NCBI GenBank assembly: GCA_964464375.1
Contig: CAYXFU010000001.1
Location: forward strand, 176,408 to 240,407
Origin: CAIOZA01 sp964464375
Lineage (GTDB): Bacteria; Bacteroidota; Ignavibacteria; Kapaibacteriales; UBA2268
DNA length: 64,000 bases
Direction: 5' to 3'
The translations under genes and the position numbers were made by a program. The notes beneath the pieces were generated by a model. That model worked only from the letters and a program-made list of their open reading frames with translations, ran no database searches and had not been told where the DNA came from. Numbering within the stretch: position 1 is the stretch's first letter; the number at the start of each line of letters is the position of its first letter. Positions 1 through 10,700 of this stretch are shown in pieces.

Positions 1-1
1 G

Positions 2-1669
2 AGAATAATTGAAGATCGAAATCTTACTTCCAAGATAGGTATAGCTCACACCAGGTGGGCAACTCATGGTGAACCTAGTGATATTAATGCTCATCCTCAT
101 CATGATTCTGACGATAATATTTCTCTTGTTCATAATGGAATTATTGAGAATTACTCAACACTAAAACAGAAACTGACTGAACTTGGCTATACTTTCAGAT
201 CTCAAACAGACTCAGAGGTATTAACAGTTTTCATCAGCTATATTTATTCACAGGTGAATAACCTTGAAGAAGCTGTTAGATTAGCTCTTTCTGAAGTTGA
301 AGGAACTTTTGGAGTAGCTATTATTTCGAATCATGAACCTGATAAAATTATTGCGGCTAGACGCGGAAGTCCTATGGTACTCGGTATAGGTGATGATGAA
401 TTGATTCTTGCTTCTGATACATCAGCTATAATTCAGTACACCCGTCAAGTGATTTATCTTGCTGATAATGAAATGGTCGTTCTTGATGCAAATGGATATT
501 CTACAAAAACTATTGGCAACGAAACAACTACAAATGTTATTCATCAAATAGATTATGATCTTGGTAGAATCGAAAAAAGTGGTTATGATCATTTCATGCT
601 CAAGGAAATCAATGAACAACCTCAGACTATTACAGATGCTTTCCGTGGCAGATTGCTAATTGATGAAGGCAATTCTCGGCTTGGTGGATTGAGCATTATT
701 GAAGAAAAACTTAGAAGAGCAAAACGAATAATTATTACTGCCTGTGGGACATCATGGCATTCTGCATTGGTTGGTGAATACATGATTGAGCATCTTTGTC
801 ATCTTCCAGTTGAAGTAGAGTATGCATCAGAATTTAGATACCGTAATCCAATCATTCTTCCGGATGATTTAGTTATTGCAATATCTCAGAGTGGAGAAAC
901 AGCCGATACTTTAGCGGCTATTCAGGAAGCAAAGCAAAAAAATGCAACTGTAATCGGTATTGTTAATGTTGTTGGAAGTACAATTTCAAGAGAAACTGAA
1001 GCAGGTGTTTATATTCATGCCGGTCCCGAAATAGGAGTTGCATCAACTAAAGCTTTTACCTCTCAACTAGCTGTGCTGGCATTGTTTTCTCTTTATATGG
1101 GGAGAATGCGTCAAGTACCGATTATTGAAGGACAGCGAATAGCTAAAGAACTTAGTCTTTTACCGGAGAAAATCAATCGCATTCTTGAAAATTCCGATAA
1201 AATTAAAGATATTGCGCTTAAATTCTATAATTCAAAAAATTTCCTTTATTTAGGTAGAGGTTACAATTTTCCTGTTGCTCTTGAAGGTGCTCTTAAGTTA
1301 AAGGAGATTTCATATATCCATGCGGAGGGTTATCCTGCAGCTGAAATGAAACATGGTCCAATAGCTCTGATCGACAAAGATATGCCGGTTGTATTCATTG
1401 CAACAAAAGATGAAATATATGAAAAAATGTTATCAAATATCGAAGAAGTAAGAGCTCGAAAAGGTACAGTAATAGCTATTGCTACCGAAGGTGACACACA
1501 AATCGGCAAGTTTGCTGATCATGTGATTTATATACCTGAAACATTACCAATGTTAATTCCGATATTAAGTGTCGTTCCAATGCAACTATTGGCATATTAC
1601 ATGGCTGTTAAGCTTGGAAGAGATGTGGATCAACCCAGAAATCTGGCTAAAAGTGTAACTGTTGAATAA
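2..1669 (+). CDS. glmS: Glutamine--fructose-6-phosphate aminotransferase (isomerizing), 5' end missing
   Basis: GlmS makes glucosamine-6-phosphate from fructose-6-phosphate and glutamine, the first committed step to UDP-GlcNAc for peptidoglycan and lipid A. The gene runs off the left edge. The frame is open from base 2 and gives 555 residues, against about 610 for the family, so roughly 55 residues with the catalytic N-terminal Cys lie outside. The glutaminase domain is recognisable by HTRWATHGEP and NAHPH near the left end. Two SIS isomerase domains follow, with ACGTSWHSA, SQSGETADT, STKAFTSQ and HAEGYPAAEMKHGP. The C-terminus DVDQPRNLAKSVTVE is the conserved family end. The GTG at 254 lies inside the glutaminase domain and is not a start. 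GlmM, the next enzyme of the route, is at 48.7 kb. Confidence 0.97.
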   Translation, partial: RIIEDRNLTSKIGIAHTRWATHGEPSDINAHPHHDSDDNISLVHNGIIENYSTLKQKLTELGYTFRSQTDSEVLTVFISYIYSQVNNLEEAVRLALSEVEGTFGVAIISNHEPDKIIAARRGSPMVLGIGDDELILASDTSAIIQYTRQVIYLADNEMVVLDANGYSTKTIGNETTTNVIHQIDYDLGRIEKSGYDHFMLKEINEQPQTITDAFRGRLLIDEGNSRLGGLSIIEEKLRRAKRIIITACGTSWHSALVGEYMIEHLCHLPVEVEYASEFRYRNPIILPDDLVIAISQSGETADTLAAIQEAKQKNATVIGIVNVVGSTISRETEAGVYIHAGPEIGVASTKAFTSQLAVLALFSLYMGRMRQVPIIEGQRIAKELSLLPEKINRILENSDKIKDIALKFYNSKNFLYLGRGYNFPVALEGALKLKEISYIHAEGYPAAEMKHGPIALIDKDMPVVFIATKDEIYEKMLSNIEEVRARKGTVIAIATEGDTQIGKFADHVIYIPETLPMLIPILSVVPMQLLAYYMAVKLGRDVDQPRNLAKSVTVE

Positions 1670-1681
1670 TTAATAGCATAT

Positions 1682-2983
1682 TTGAAAGCTCAGGATCATA
1701 TCGGTTTAATATCGTGGTCTCTTTTAGATAAGGGACTATTCCTCTTGTATGGTTTTGTTATGATTATTGTTATGAATTATACTGCCCCTAAAGAATTCGG
1801 ATTGTTTTCACTACTAATTGCTCTTCACACCTGGATATTTACTGTAAGCGATTCATTTGCTTTACAAAGTCTGATACAGTTTGGAATGAATAAGGAAACA
1901 AGATATAAGGTGAATCTCATTTCATTAATTATTCATGTTTCATTAACGATGACAGTTTCATTACTAATTTATATTTTTCGGGATGGTTTAGCCTCCTTAT
2001 TCCAAGAAGAAAGAATAAAGGAGATAGGTGCTTTCTTGCCATTGCTGAGTTTGGCATTTATACCAAGATCTTATTGTCAAAAAATTATTTATAGAATTCA
2101 GAATATGAAATTCCTATTTTTTGTAAATCTAATATTTTTCGGTTCGATAACAGCTTTGATTTTTAATAGGATTTCACAGGTTCATGTTTTACAATTTTCA
2201 GATTTATCAATTTTTTATTTAGTTGGTTCCGGACTTAGTTCTTTGATTGCAGTAATTCTCATAAGGAAGGAATTGAAATTTGAAAAAAATGCATCTTTCA
2301 AGCTTTCAAAGTTTTTCCAATTTGGATGGCAAATGACAACGACTAGCCTCCTTTTTACCCTACCCAGACAATTAGATGTATTATTTTTGAAATTGTTTTT
2401 TTCACTTGAAACTGTAGGTTTATATTCTGCGGCGAAAAATATATTTAGAGTTTTTGATGAAGCGATGAGCGCAATTAGTGGACTTATTTACCCAAGTGCG
2501 GTAAGACAGATTAATAATCAAAACCGAAATGCTTTGGTTGATTTACTTTCAAAATCTTCATCATTTATGTTTTTTGCATTTGGATTATTAATAGTATTGT
2601 TAACATGCGGTCTAAGTAATGTAATGTTTACTTATTTATTGCCTCAAAGATACCTAATGTCACAAAACTACTTTAACATATTGCTGATTGGGGCTTTATT
2701 TTTACCTTTTACTTTTATTTATTCTGTAATGGTTGCTTTGGACAAACTAAAGAAAATAATTCTTGTTAGTTTTATAGGAAATATAATTTTCTTTTTCTCA
2801 ATTTATATTATTGGTAGTACAAATAATATAAATTGGACTCCTATCCCATTAATCATTTATTATGCTTATCTTGGATTTACTGGTGCTTTATTGTCATATA
2901 AATTGCTCAATATTACCCCCAAAATGATGTTTAGAGCTTATTTTGACATAAAAAACTATTTACAATCTTCACTTAAGAAGTAA
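1682..2983 (+). CDS. Polysaccharide flippase, MATE/Wzx-like membrane protein
   Basis: This 433-residue protein is almost entirely hydrophobic, with about 12 to 14 apparent membrane segments. It resembles the oligosaccharide flippase (Wzx/RfbX, MOP superfamily) that moves lipid-linked glycans across the inner membrane. The N-terminal LLDKGLFLLYGFVMIIVM segment and the central FGWQMTTTSLLFTLPRQLD stretch fit that family. The probable start is a TTG at 1682, 12 bases after glmS, with no clear ribosome binding site. Its tail overlaps the convergent methyltransferase gene by 11 bases. Other glycan genes in the window (GT2, Wzy-like, WbaP-like) could supply its substrate, but they are not adjacent. 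The exact substrate cannot be read from the sequence. Confidence 0.8.
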   Translation: MKAQDHIGLISWSLLDKGLFLLYGFVMIIVMNYTAPKEFGLFSLLIALHTWIFTVSDSFALQSLIQFGMNKETRYKVNLISLIIHVSLTMTVSLLIYIFRDGLASLFQEERIKEIGAFLPLLSLAFIPRSYCQKIIYRIQNMKFLFFVNLIFFGSITALIFNRISQVHVLQFSDLSIFYLVGSGLSSLIAVILIRKELKFEKNASFKLSKFFQFGWQMTTTSLLFTLPRQLDVLFLKLFFSLETVGLYSAAKNIFRVFDEAMSAISGLIYPSAVRQINNQNRNALVDLLSKSSSFMFFAFGLLIVLLTCGLSNVMFTYLLPQRYLMSQNYFNILLIGALFLPFTFIYSVMVALDKLKKIILVSFIGNIIFFFSIYIIGSTNNINWTPIPLIIYYAYLGFTGALLSYKLLNITPKMMFRAYFDIKNYLQSSLKK

Positions 2984-3797
2984 TCTTTCTAAGTACAACA
3001 CCTTCACAAGTTAAATAATAGGGTTTATAGTATTTAATTGCCATCACATCCTTTATTTTTCTGATAAAATTTTTTGATAATTTGTGAAGAATTGTCTTAT
3101 AAATTGGATAGGGATAGGGACTAATTAAACTAGTTAAAGCTTTTTGAGGGTGAATAACCTGTTGATCAACTTCTAATTTGAAATATTTAAAGAGAACCTT
3201 TTTAAAATCAATGTACCTATCTGGTTTTAGTTCATGATTATTGTTTAAATCAATATCAAATGTTAAAATAAAAATCCCATCTTTCTTTAATATTCTATAA
3301 ATTTCTTTGATAGTTTTTTCAAAATCAACAACATGCTCGATTACACTTATAGATATTGCGGCATCACAAGATTCATCATCAAATGGTAATTTATCCGCAG
3401 TACATATCCTAACATCAGCCTTTCCAGGGTTAGTATTAATAACTTGAAAAGCTCTGTTCAGATCAGTTTCGGTAATCGGATCAATATCAGTAGCAGTAAT
3501 TTGATAACCCTTACCAGCAAGGAAGGTTGTAAAAAAAGTAACACCACTTCCTACATCCACAACTTTAGCAACCTTACCTTTTTCAGAATTAAAATTATTT
3601 AAATGATAGTAAACATAAGGATATTCCCACAATCTACTCCAATTATGCAAGGCATCACCCGGCCATTTATACTCAGAACTTCTAAATTGATGTTCAAATT
3701 TCAAAAATTCTTCTTGATATGATTCCATTTCATGGAAAATATTTTTCCATTCTAATAAATCAAAATCATTGATATTAGCTAATCCAGAATAATTCAT
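2973..3797 (-). CDS. Class I SAM-dependent methyltransferase
   Basis: This 274-residue protein has a Rossmann methyltransferase core of the Methyltransf_11 type. Motif I is VVDVGSGVTFFTTFLAGKG around residues 83-101. The acidic end of the next strand is ATDIDP, and the post-motif stretch is ISVIEHVVDFEKTIKEIYR. An N-terminal segment of about 75 residues rich in Trp and Tyr (WSRLWEYPYVYYHL) precedes the core and may bind the acceptor. The acceptor is unknown; the flippase on the opposite strand makes a sugar or lipid-linked glycan plausible, but this is inference. The 3' end overlaps the flippase gene by 11 bases. Confidence 0.8.
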   Translation of the reverse strand: MNYSGLANINDFDLLEWKNIFHEMESYQEEFLKFEHQFRSSEYKWPGDALHNWSRLWEYPYVYYHLNNFNSEKGKVAKVVDVGSGVTFFTTFLAGKGYQITATDIDPITETDLNRAFQVINTNPGKADVRICTADKLPFDDESCDAAISISVIEHVVDFEKTIKEIYRILKKDGIFILTFDIDLNNNHELKPDRYIDFKKVLFKYFKLEVDQQVIHPQKALTSLISPYPYPIYKTILHKLSKNFIRKIKDVMAIKYYKPYYLTCEGVVLRKITS

Positions 3798-3850
3798 ACT
3801 TTTCTCTAATATTTAATTTTTTGTCTAATTTCAATTGCAAAATAATTAAT

Positions 3851-3881
3851 TTTGATAACTTAACAATAATTCATATTTTTG
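3851..3881 (+). promoter_or_regulatory. Bacteroidota-type promoter for the lectin-like gene
   Basis: TTTG at 3851-3854 is followed by exactly 19 bases and TATTTTTG at 3874-3881. This matches the Bacteroidota consensus TTTG-N19-TAnnTTTG with no mismatch. Transcription would begin near 3888, after the TTG/ATG codons at 3879-3884, so the ATG at 3918 is the usable start of the gene. Confidence 0.7.
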
Positions 3882-3917
3882 ATGGCACAAATTAATTTTC
3901 AGAAAGACTCATTTAAT

Positions 3918-5693
3918 ATGAAATCATTGATAAAATTTTTAGTTATTTCTATCCTCATTCCCATTGCTTCAATTAATATTCTGATAGCAGATGATTTTAT
4001 AGCTTATTGGAGTTTTGACGATGGTACCGCCAAAGACGTTAGTGGGAATAATTACCACGGTACAATTGTGAATAACCCTAGTGTTATAGATGGTATTAGA
4101 GGCAAGGCACTACGATTTCAGGGTAAAGGATATTATCAACCAACCTATAGTTGTGATAATGCTGAATTAGGTGATCATGTCTTACTTCCTAGTATTGATT
4201 TAAGTGTTTTTCCTGAATTTACAATTTCTATGTGGGTGAACGAGGAAGGTATGTCTTCTAATGGTGGAGAGGCGTATTTTTGGTTTGGTCATGTTAATAA
4301 TGGATGGCTAGGTTTACTAAATCATATTTTCTCGACTGATGAGTTAAATCTTCATTGCACTGTTGGCTCCATCGATTATAATAATGAGATCAGCTTAGTA
4401 TATGATTTGTCCCTAAGAAATCGTTGGGTTAAATATACAATGGTATTCAAGAATAACACTTTGAAACTTTATATCAACACTGATTTAGTTGGACAACAGA
4501 ATAATTCAATTATCAATTATTCAAAAGATTCAGCTGCATTAGCCAGACATTGGTGGTATTATGGGGAAGAACGAACATCTGCAAGATTTACTGGTTCTAT
4601 TGATGAAGTTAAAATTTATAAAAGAGCATTAACTGAAGATGAAATAGAGGAAGATTTACAACCATGTATTTATTCTTTTAAATATGCTAATTTTAAAAAT
4701 ATCGACAATATTAAGTTTAATGGAAATTCAAATAGATTTGACAGTACTATTAAACTAACGAATACAGCTATTCTTGATGTAGGTAGTATTTGGTTCAAAA
4801 TTAAACTTTCTCTGACTGGAGATTTTACTACAAATTTCAGTTTTAAAATATCAAATGGAAATAATTTCAATGCTCCTGATAATTCTGATCCAGGAGCTGA
4901 TGGTTTAGCGTTTGTAATGCAGACTGACAATTTATATGCTATCGGATTTCCCGGTGGTGGAATAGGTTATGAAGGAATAAAAAACTCAATTGCTTTGGAA
5001 TTTGATACTTTCAATAACGATTCATTACAGATTGAGAACTATTTTGATCCTAACGGAAACCATGCGGCGATTCAGATTAGTAATAATAATTTTACAAGTT
5101 CAAAACATACTCCTGAATATTGCAAAGCAATAAATCGCAATATTTTAAGATTAAAAAATGATGTTTATATATATTATTGTAAAATTGTATATAATTATAC
5201 TAATAAGAATCTCCAGATTTTTTTGAGTGATTCAAAGATCTTCGACAAACCAATATTCAACTTAACAAATTTCGATATAGCTAATTTATTAAAAAGTGAT
5301 TGGGCATATTTTGGTTTTACATCAGCTACCGGTAACGCAACCGAAAGCCATTATTTATTGGATTGGGATTATTGCTCTCAAGCTAAACCTATTACTTACA
5401 TAAAAGACAATGATCCAATTATAAATGATGATAATATCACATTGTTCCCAATTCCAACATTTGAAAATAATGAAACCGTTTTAGGAATAAATTTACAATT
5501 CCCCAAAAACTGTGAGGTTTCAATTATTGATCCCAAACTAGGTAAAACATATAATATCATAGAAAACCGCATGTTGGACAAGGGGTATAACGAGATTTCC
5601 ATCAACACATTTAATTTAATAAGTGGTTTGTATTTTGTAAAAATCAAAATCGATAATCAACTCTTTTTTAAAAAGATGATAATCGTCAATTAA
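3918..5693 (+). CDS. Secreted LamG/legume-lectin-like protein with T9SS sorting domain
   Basis: This 591-residue protein is probably exported and bound to the surface by T9SS. The start at 3918 gives a signal peptide directly (MKSLIKFLVISILIPIASI), and the promoter just upstream excludes earlier codons. Residues about 25-240 form a LamG/concanavalin-like domain (IAYWSFDDGTAKDVSGNNYH ... GSIDEVKIYKRALTEDEIEE). Residues about 265-485 look like a second, legume-lectin-type domain (DPGADGLAFVMQ, IGFPGGGIGYEG, NSIALEFDTF). The last 80 residues form a type A sorting domain (TLFPIPTFENNETVLGINL ... SGLYFVKIKID ... FFKKMIIVN). Carbohydrate binding is inferred from the folds; the ligand is unknown. 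Confidence 0.85.
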   Translation: MKSLIKFLVISILIPIASINILIADDFIAYWSFDDGTAKDVSGNNYHGTIVNNPSVIDGIRGKALRFQGKGYYQPTYSCDNAELGDHVLLPSIDLSVFPEFTISMWVNEEGMSSNGGEAYFWFGHVNNGWLGLLNHIFSTDELNLHCTVGSIDYNNEISLVYDLSLRNRWVKYTMVFKNNTLKLYINTDLVGQQNNSIINYSKDSAALARHWWYYGEERTSARFTGSIDEVKIYKRALTEDEIEEDLQPCIYSFKYANFKNIDNIKFNGNSNRFDSTIKLTNTAILDVGSIWFKIKLSLTGDFTTNFSFKISNGNNFNAPDNSDPGADGLAFVMQTDNLYAIGFPGGGIGYEGIKNSIALEFDTFNNDSLQIENYFDPNGNHAAIQISNNNFTSSKHTPEYCKAINRNILRLKNDVYIYYCKIVYNYTNKNLQIFLSDSKIFDKPIFNLTNFDIANLLKSDWAYFGFTSATGNATESHYLLDWDYCSQAKPITYIKDNDPIINDDNITLFPIPTFENNETVLGINLQFPKNCEVSIIDPKLGKTYNIIENRMLDKGYNEISINTFNLISGLYFVKIKIDNQLFFKKMIIVN

Positions 5694-5720
5694 CTTAGCT
5701 TTTTATTAAAATGATATAAA

Positions 5721-5762
5721 AAAAGTCTAAAGAGAATGACCATTTCTGCTTTAGACTTTTTT
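5721..5762 (+). terminator. Rho-independent terminator after the lectin-like gene
   Basis: Arms AAAAGTCTAAAG (5721-5732) and CTTTAGACTTTT (5749-5760) pair perfectly. The right arm runs into a T-tract, and the hairpin lies 28 bases after the stop codon. Confidence 0.8.
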
Positions 5763-5792
5763 ACATTTGGAGAGTTGTATTCATATTTTTTG

Positions 5793-5879
<87 letters not shown>

Positions 5880-5972
5880 AGTGGTTTTTGTTTCTTTTGA
5901 ATTAATCCAAAAGATTAGTTAGGCAATTTAAGAAAAAATTTAGAATATTTCAGTAATTTTAGTCATGAAACG

Positions 5973-6674
5973 TCACTTTGGAAGTGCAATTCCACCCATT
6001 CTACCTTCTATGAAGGTAACTCTGCCTTCAATATATGATGTTGGATCAGCAGGAGACCATCTTCTTGGATTTGGCAATACTGCTGCCAATAAAGCGGCTT
6101 CACGTTTTGATAATAATTTTGCGGATTTACCGTAGAATCTCTGCGATGCGGCTTCAACTCCATAGATACCATCACCAAATTCTACAATGTTTCCATAAAC
6201 TTCAAGTATTCGCTTTTTCCCCCAAACAAATTCTATTAGTACGGTGAAATATGCTTCCAGGGCTTTTCTTATGTAAACTCTGCCATGCCAAAGGAATGTA
6301 TTTTTGGCTGTTTGCATTGAGATTGTACTAGCCCCTCTCATCTTTCTGCCTTTTAGCTTTTCGTTATATCTCTTAGCTGTTTCAATAGCTTGCCAATCGA
6401 AACCATTATGACGAAGAAATTTTGCGTCTTCGCCTGAAATCACAGCCCTAAAAAAATTTGGGGAAATTTCGTCATAAGACACCCAATTTTTTTCGATTGT
6501 AACATTGTTTCCTTCGAACCAGCCTTCAAAGACTCGAATAACCATGATTGGGGTAAATGGTGGTGGGATAAATTTGTAGAACAAAACTATAAAAATGGAG
6601 GAGCCAAAGAAAACGGCTATCGAAATAAATATTAATCTGATTATTTTTCTAAACATAATCTTCGGTTTTATCAA
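5973..6674 (-). CDS. mtgA: Monofunctional biosynthetic peptidoglycan transglycosylase
   Basis: This 233-residue protein polymerises lipid II into glycan strands at the inner membrane. One N-terminal membrane anchor (IIRLIFISIAVFFGSSIFIV) is followed by a single GT51 domain. The GT51 motifs are visible: EDAKFLRHNGFDW with the catalytic Glu, RGASTISMQTAKNTFLW, KRILEVYGNIVEFGDGIYGV and RREAALLAAVLPNP-like SKREAALLAAVLPNP. Its length matches MtgA (about 240) and there is no transpeptidase domain. The start could also be the Met six codons later. It lies 32 bases after purM on the same strand and may be cotranscribed with it. Confidence 0.93.
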   Translation of the reverse strand: MIKPKIMFRKIIRLIFISIAVFFGSSIFIVLFYKFIPPPFTPIMVIRVFEGWFEGNNVTIEKNWVSYDEISPNFFRAVISGEDAKFLRHNGFDWQAIETAKRYNEKLKGRKMRGASTISMQTAKNTFLWHGRVYIRKALEAYFTVLIEFVWGKKRILEVYGNIVEFGDGIYGVEAASQRFYGKSAKLLSKREAALLAAVLPNPRRWSPADPTSYIEGRVTFIEGRMGGIALPK

Positions 6675-6706
6675 TCAAATTCAAATAAAGAAATAAATTA
6701 CTCAGA

Positions 6707-7702
6707 CTAATCTTTAATAATATCGCCAATAATCATAGATCCGCATGACTTTGTCATTTCCAAAACACGATCTACATTATATTTATCGGTTATTAAAACC
6801 ATCCCAACACCTAGATTAAATACATGTCTCATTTCCTCATCTGATATTTTGCCTTCATTTTGAATGAGTTTGAATATAGGAGGAATTTCCCATGAGTTCC
6901 AATTTACATTCAGCTTAATTCCTTCATGCATAATTCTTTTAGTGTTACCAATCATACCTCCCCCGGTAATGTGAGATATGCCATTTAACAATTCATTCTC
7001 GAGCAAGGGAGTAACATGATGAAGAAAAGACCCATGAACAGCTAATAAAGCCTCCGACAAAGTTGATCCTAATTCTTCAAAATAAGTATCATGTTTATAT
7101 TTTGGAAATAACACTTTCCTGGCAAGAGAGTAGCCATTTGTTTGCAAACCGGTGGATTTCAAACCTATCATAACATTGCCGGGAGCAATATTCTTACCAT
7201 CGATAATCTTATTTTTATCAACTATACCAACTATAGTTCCAGACATATCATACTCAGACTCTTTATAAATTGAAGGCATTTCAGCTGTCTCACCACCAAT
7301 TAGAGCACAACCGTTCTCACGGCATGCTACAGCAAAACCACTTATCACCTGTTCAGCTACTATAGGATTCAGTTTTCCTGTAGCAAAATAATCCAGAAAA
7401 AACAATGGTCTGGCTCCAGAACACAGAATATCATTTACACAATGATTAACCAAACACTGACCAACAGTATCGTGTTTATCTGCCATAAATGCAATTATTA
7501 GTTTTGTTCCAACACCATCAGTACTGGCTACCAGGACAGGGTTTTCGATACCTGGGAATTTTGCTTCATAAAATCCGCCGAACAGTCCAATATCTGTCAG
7601 AACATTCTTATTAAAAGTAGATCTGACTAATGGTTTAATTCTATTAACAGTTTCTTCTCCGGCTTCTATATCAACACCGGCTGTCTTGTAGTCTAATGCC
7701 AT
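6707..7702 (-). CDS. purM: Phosphoribosylformylglycinamidine cyclo-ligase (AIR synthetase)
   Basis: PurM closes the imidazole ring in purine synthesis, converting FGAM and ATP to AIR. The 331-residue protein has the family signatures DYKTAGVDIEAGEETVNRIK at the N-terminus, VASTDGVGTKLIIAF, CVNDILCSGARPLFFLDYFA, GGETAEMPSIY and HITGGGMIGNTKRI. The length is normal for the shorter PurM forms of this phylum. A TATTTTTG element on the minus strand at 7737-7744 could be a -7 box for this gene, but no TTTG is found at the right distance. The upstream neighbour is the large activase gene, 73 bases away. Confidence 0.96.
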   Translation of the reverse strand: MALDYKTAGVDIEAGEETVNRIKPLVRSTFNKNVLTDIGLFGGFYEAKFPGIENPVLVASTDGVGTKLIIAFMADKHDTVGQCLVNHCVNDILCSGARPLFFLDYFATGKLNPIVAEQVISGFAVACRENGCALIGGETAEMPSIYKESEYDMSGTIVGIVDKNKIIDGKNIAPGNVMIGLKSTGLQTNGYSLARKVLFPKYKHDTYFEELGSTLSEALLAVHGSFLHHVTPLLENELLNGISHITGGGMIGNTKRIMHEGIKLNVNWNSWEIPPIFKLIQNEGKISDEEMRHVFNLGVGMVLITDKYNVDRVLEMTKSCGSMIIGDIIKD

Positions 7703-7775
7703 ATTAAATATCTAGTTTTATATAATTAAACATCGTCAAAAATACTCAATTTAGTAATGATTTTTTTAACATTTT

Positions 7776-10700
7776 TTATAGGTAGCCATTCATTCGTGCT
7801 TCTTTCATCAACTTTGCCACCTTTTCTGCTTGAAGAATAAAGGTTTCCAGCCTGGCTTCAATTAATTGAGGGAATACATTACCATCGGTTTCAATAGTCA
7901 AAAAAGGTAAGTTCATTTTTCTATTGAATATTTCCGGTAAGTCGTATTTTGGATTTATTAACCTACCTGCTTCAATTTTATTTTCAATTTTCATTTCTGG
8001 TAGTGAAACAGCTTCTGTAAATCGAGTAGGCATACAACCAAATGGACCAAGATTGATAACTCCACAGTATTTTTCTATTGTTTCGTGAAGCGCTGTACCC
8101 AGAGTTAATCCGGGTTCCCCTTTATATTCAATGGGGATAACATGCTTGCTATGATCAATCAGAGGTTTGATTTTAGTTCGGCTGAATTTATAATACCCGG
8201 TTTTAGCCAATATCCTTTTTATACGATATTCAGCCATTCTCATATAATAAACACGAATATATCTTTCAAGTTTCTTAGTGAATGAAGTATCAGGTTCCAG
8301 AAGCTTTTGTTTTAGTAAATAATCAACGTAAAAAACCCACTCGGAAATGTAAGCATCCTTCAAGATAAATCCATGCTTAGCGAAATGTTTATTAAGCCAT
8401 TTGTGTGAAAAATGGTCGCGACGCACATAGATTTCTCCACACAAGGCTATGTATTTTGCTTCGGTTATCGGTAATCTGCTTCTAACTCTATTTTTGATAT
8501 CAAGAGCAAACTTCTTTAATTCATAGTAAATTTTATCAGGTTTGGTAGCCATAACATAGCAGAGTTTTGAGAAACCTTCATTGAAAATGTTTACACCCTT
8601 TTCCGGATCAACAGAATGAGCCATAATACCGGAACGTATGTCATCCAAAACATCACTTATCAACACAGCCTGAATACCTCTCATAGCGAAATTTGGACCC
8701 AGACCGGCAAATCCATCTTCATTCATTAGTGTAAGTGTAGTAACATTTGTTAGTTTTTTTCTTTTTATCAATTCACGCATGTACACTGGATACTGCCCTA
8801 ATCGACAATTGCCGGCACCTTGAACAATAAAGAAAGCTACCTTTTGTTTTCCATCCCACCTGTTCTCTAAGTAATCCACTAACGCCCCAACACAGAGGAT
8901 CAGAGGAAGACACTCTTTACCGCTTGTATTTGCACGGCCATATTTCAGTATGTCCTGATTACCTTCAGGCATAGCGATTGCATTAAATCCCTGGCTTTTA
9001 AGTGACGCAGCAAATAAACCTGCGGTCAGATCACCCATTGATGGAATTAATATATCAATACTTTTATCTTTTAAATTTAACTTTTCACCCTCAGATGTCA
9101 CAAAAAATGCAGAAGTTTCTGTAAATTCAATTTTTGCCGGAAAAAATGGTACTTCATTTCTACTATCAATTTTTTCATAGATTTTTCTATAATTCCTGAT
9201 TATATCCAGGGCTGCGTCAATTCTTGTATTCACACCGGCATCAGCAGTATGCCCGTCTAATTCGAGGGTTAATGATGGTTTTGATCCCATTATAGACCTG
9301 AAAGATGTTAATAGCATCGAATCAGGACCACAAGAGTAATTAGAAATATATGTTGCAAACAGTTGATTGTTATTTTTAATGATGGGTGCAACTTTTAGAA
9401 TTTTCTTCCCTGATTCCCAATATTGGTTGTCATCTATTGATTCATGAGTATAATTTAGCATGTCATAAGGTATTACATAAACCCCTCTTGATGCAAATTT
9501 TCTTGGAATTCCTTTGTTTGCGAATTCTGTAAAGGCATTATACGGTCTCCCGACAAGAACTATTGCCATCTCCTCAGGATTTTCCTTTAGAAATTCAACA
9601 AATTCTTTACCCATTGAAAACAATTCTTTAGAGAAATCTTCTTGCATCCTCACAGATGTTCTGTACGCTTTGGAACACTCATCTGAATTGACTCCGAGTT
9701 CCTCGCCCATTTCAATGAATTTACTTTCCTCTTTATCCCATCCATTACCGAAGTTTAAAAAAGGAGTAAGAATTTTTCTATCTGTAAAATCTTCCTTGAA
9801 TGCTTGTTTTAGATAGAATGGTTCTCCACTGACAAACACACAAGTACAATTAAAATCCAATCGTTGATTTACTTCACCTTCGACATGCATTTCAAATATT
9901 TCCGGAAGAAAAAGATAATCTGTTTTCTTTTCTAATAAATTCTTGAACAAGCATAATGAAACCTGAGCTGGATAACAGAAAGATGTCATTTCATATTCCA
10001 TTCCCTTTTCATCTGACTCATCTGACATTATAACTTTGAAACCCAGCTGACTAAAGAAATTATAAAATAATGGATACAGAGTAAGAGTATGGAATGATTG
10101 ATTTAGTCCTACTATTTTCGCATCTGGATTGATCCCATAATCTGGAGCATACTTACCAAACATCAATTGTTGTCTTCGTTTCACATAATCAAATTTGTCA
10201 GTATCAATTTGCATCTGGTTAATCAGATTGTAATATTTATTACAGGCTCCACCAAAAGGATAATTCTTACCAAGTACCTCAATCGTGTTAATAGAACAGC
10301 GAAGGTCACATTTTTCTTTACCACCCATACATGTAAAAGTTTTTTTCTGATTTACTTCCCTCTGAGAAAGTTCCAATAAATCATAATCATTACGATGCAT
10401 CAGTTTAAGCTCAATTTTCTCTTTGACCTCCAAAGCCACTCCAAATGCTCCCATCAAACCCGGTTCTGGAGGAACTATAATCTGAACACCTGTTAATGCC
10501 GCCATAGCTATAGGTATAGCTTTATTGTAACAAACTCCACCCTGCATAAATACTTTGTTGCCGATGGGTCGGTTACCCTTAACTCTATTAACATAATTCA
10601 GGCAAATAGAGTAAACAAGACCGCCCAGAATGTTCTCTCTGCTTATATTCTCATTCTGAGCCGTTTTAATATCTGAATTAATGAAAGCTGAACATTGATC

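Noticed and set aside
254..1669. A complete glmS-like gene starting at the GTG at 254
   Set aside because: The frame is open to the left edge and encodes the HTRWATHGEP glutaminase motif upstream of 254, so this is the 3' part of a longer gene.
3879..3917. Start codons at 3879 and 3882 for the lectin-like protein
   Set aside because: They lie on the -7 box and before the inferred transcription start. The ATG at 3918 gives a normal signal peptide.
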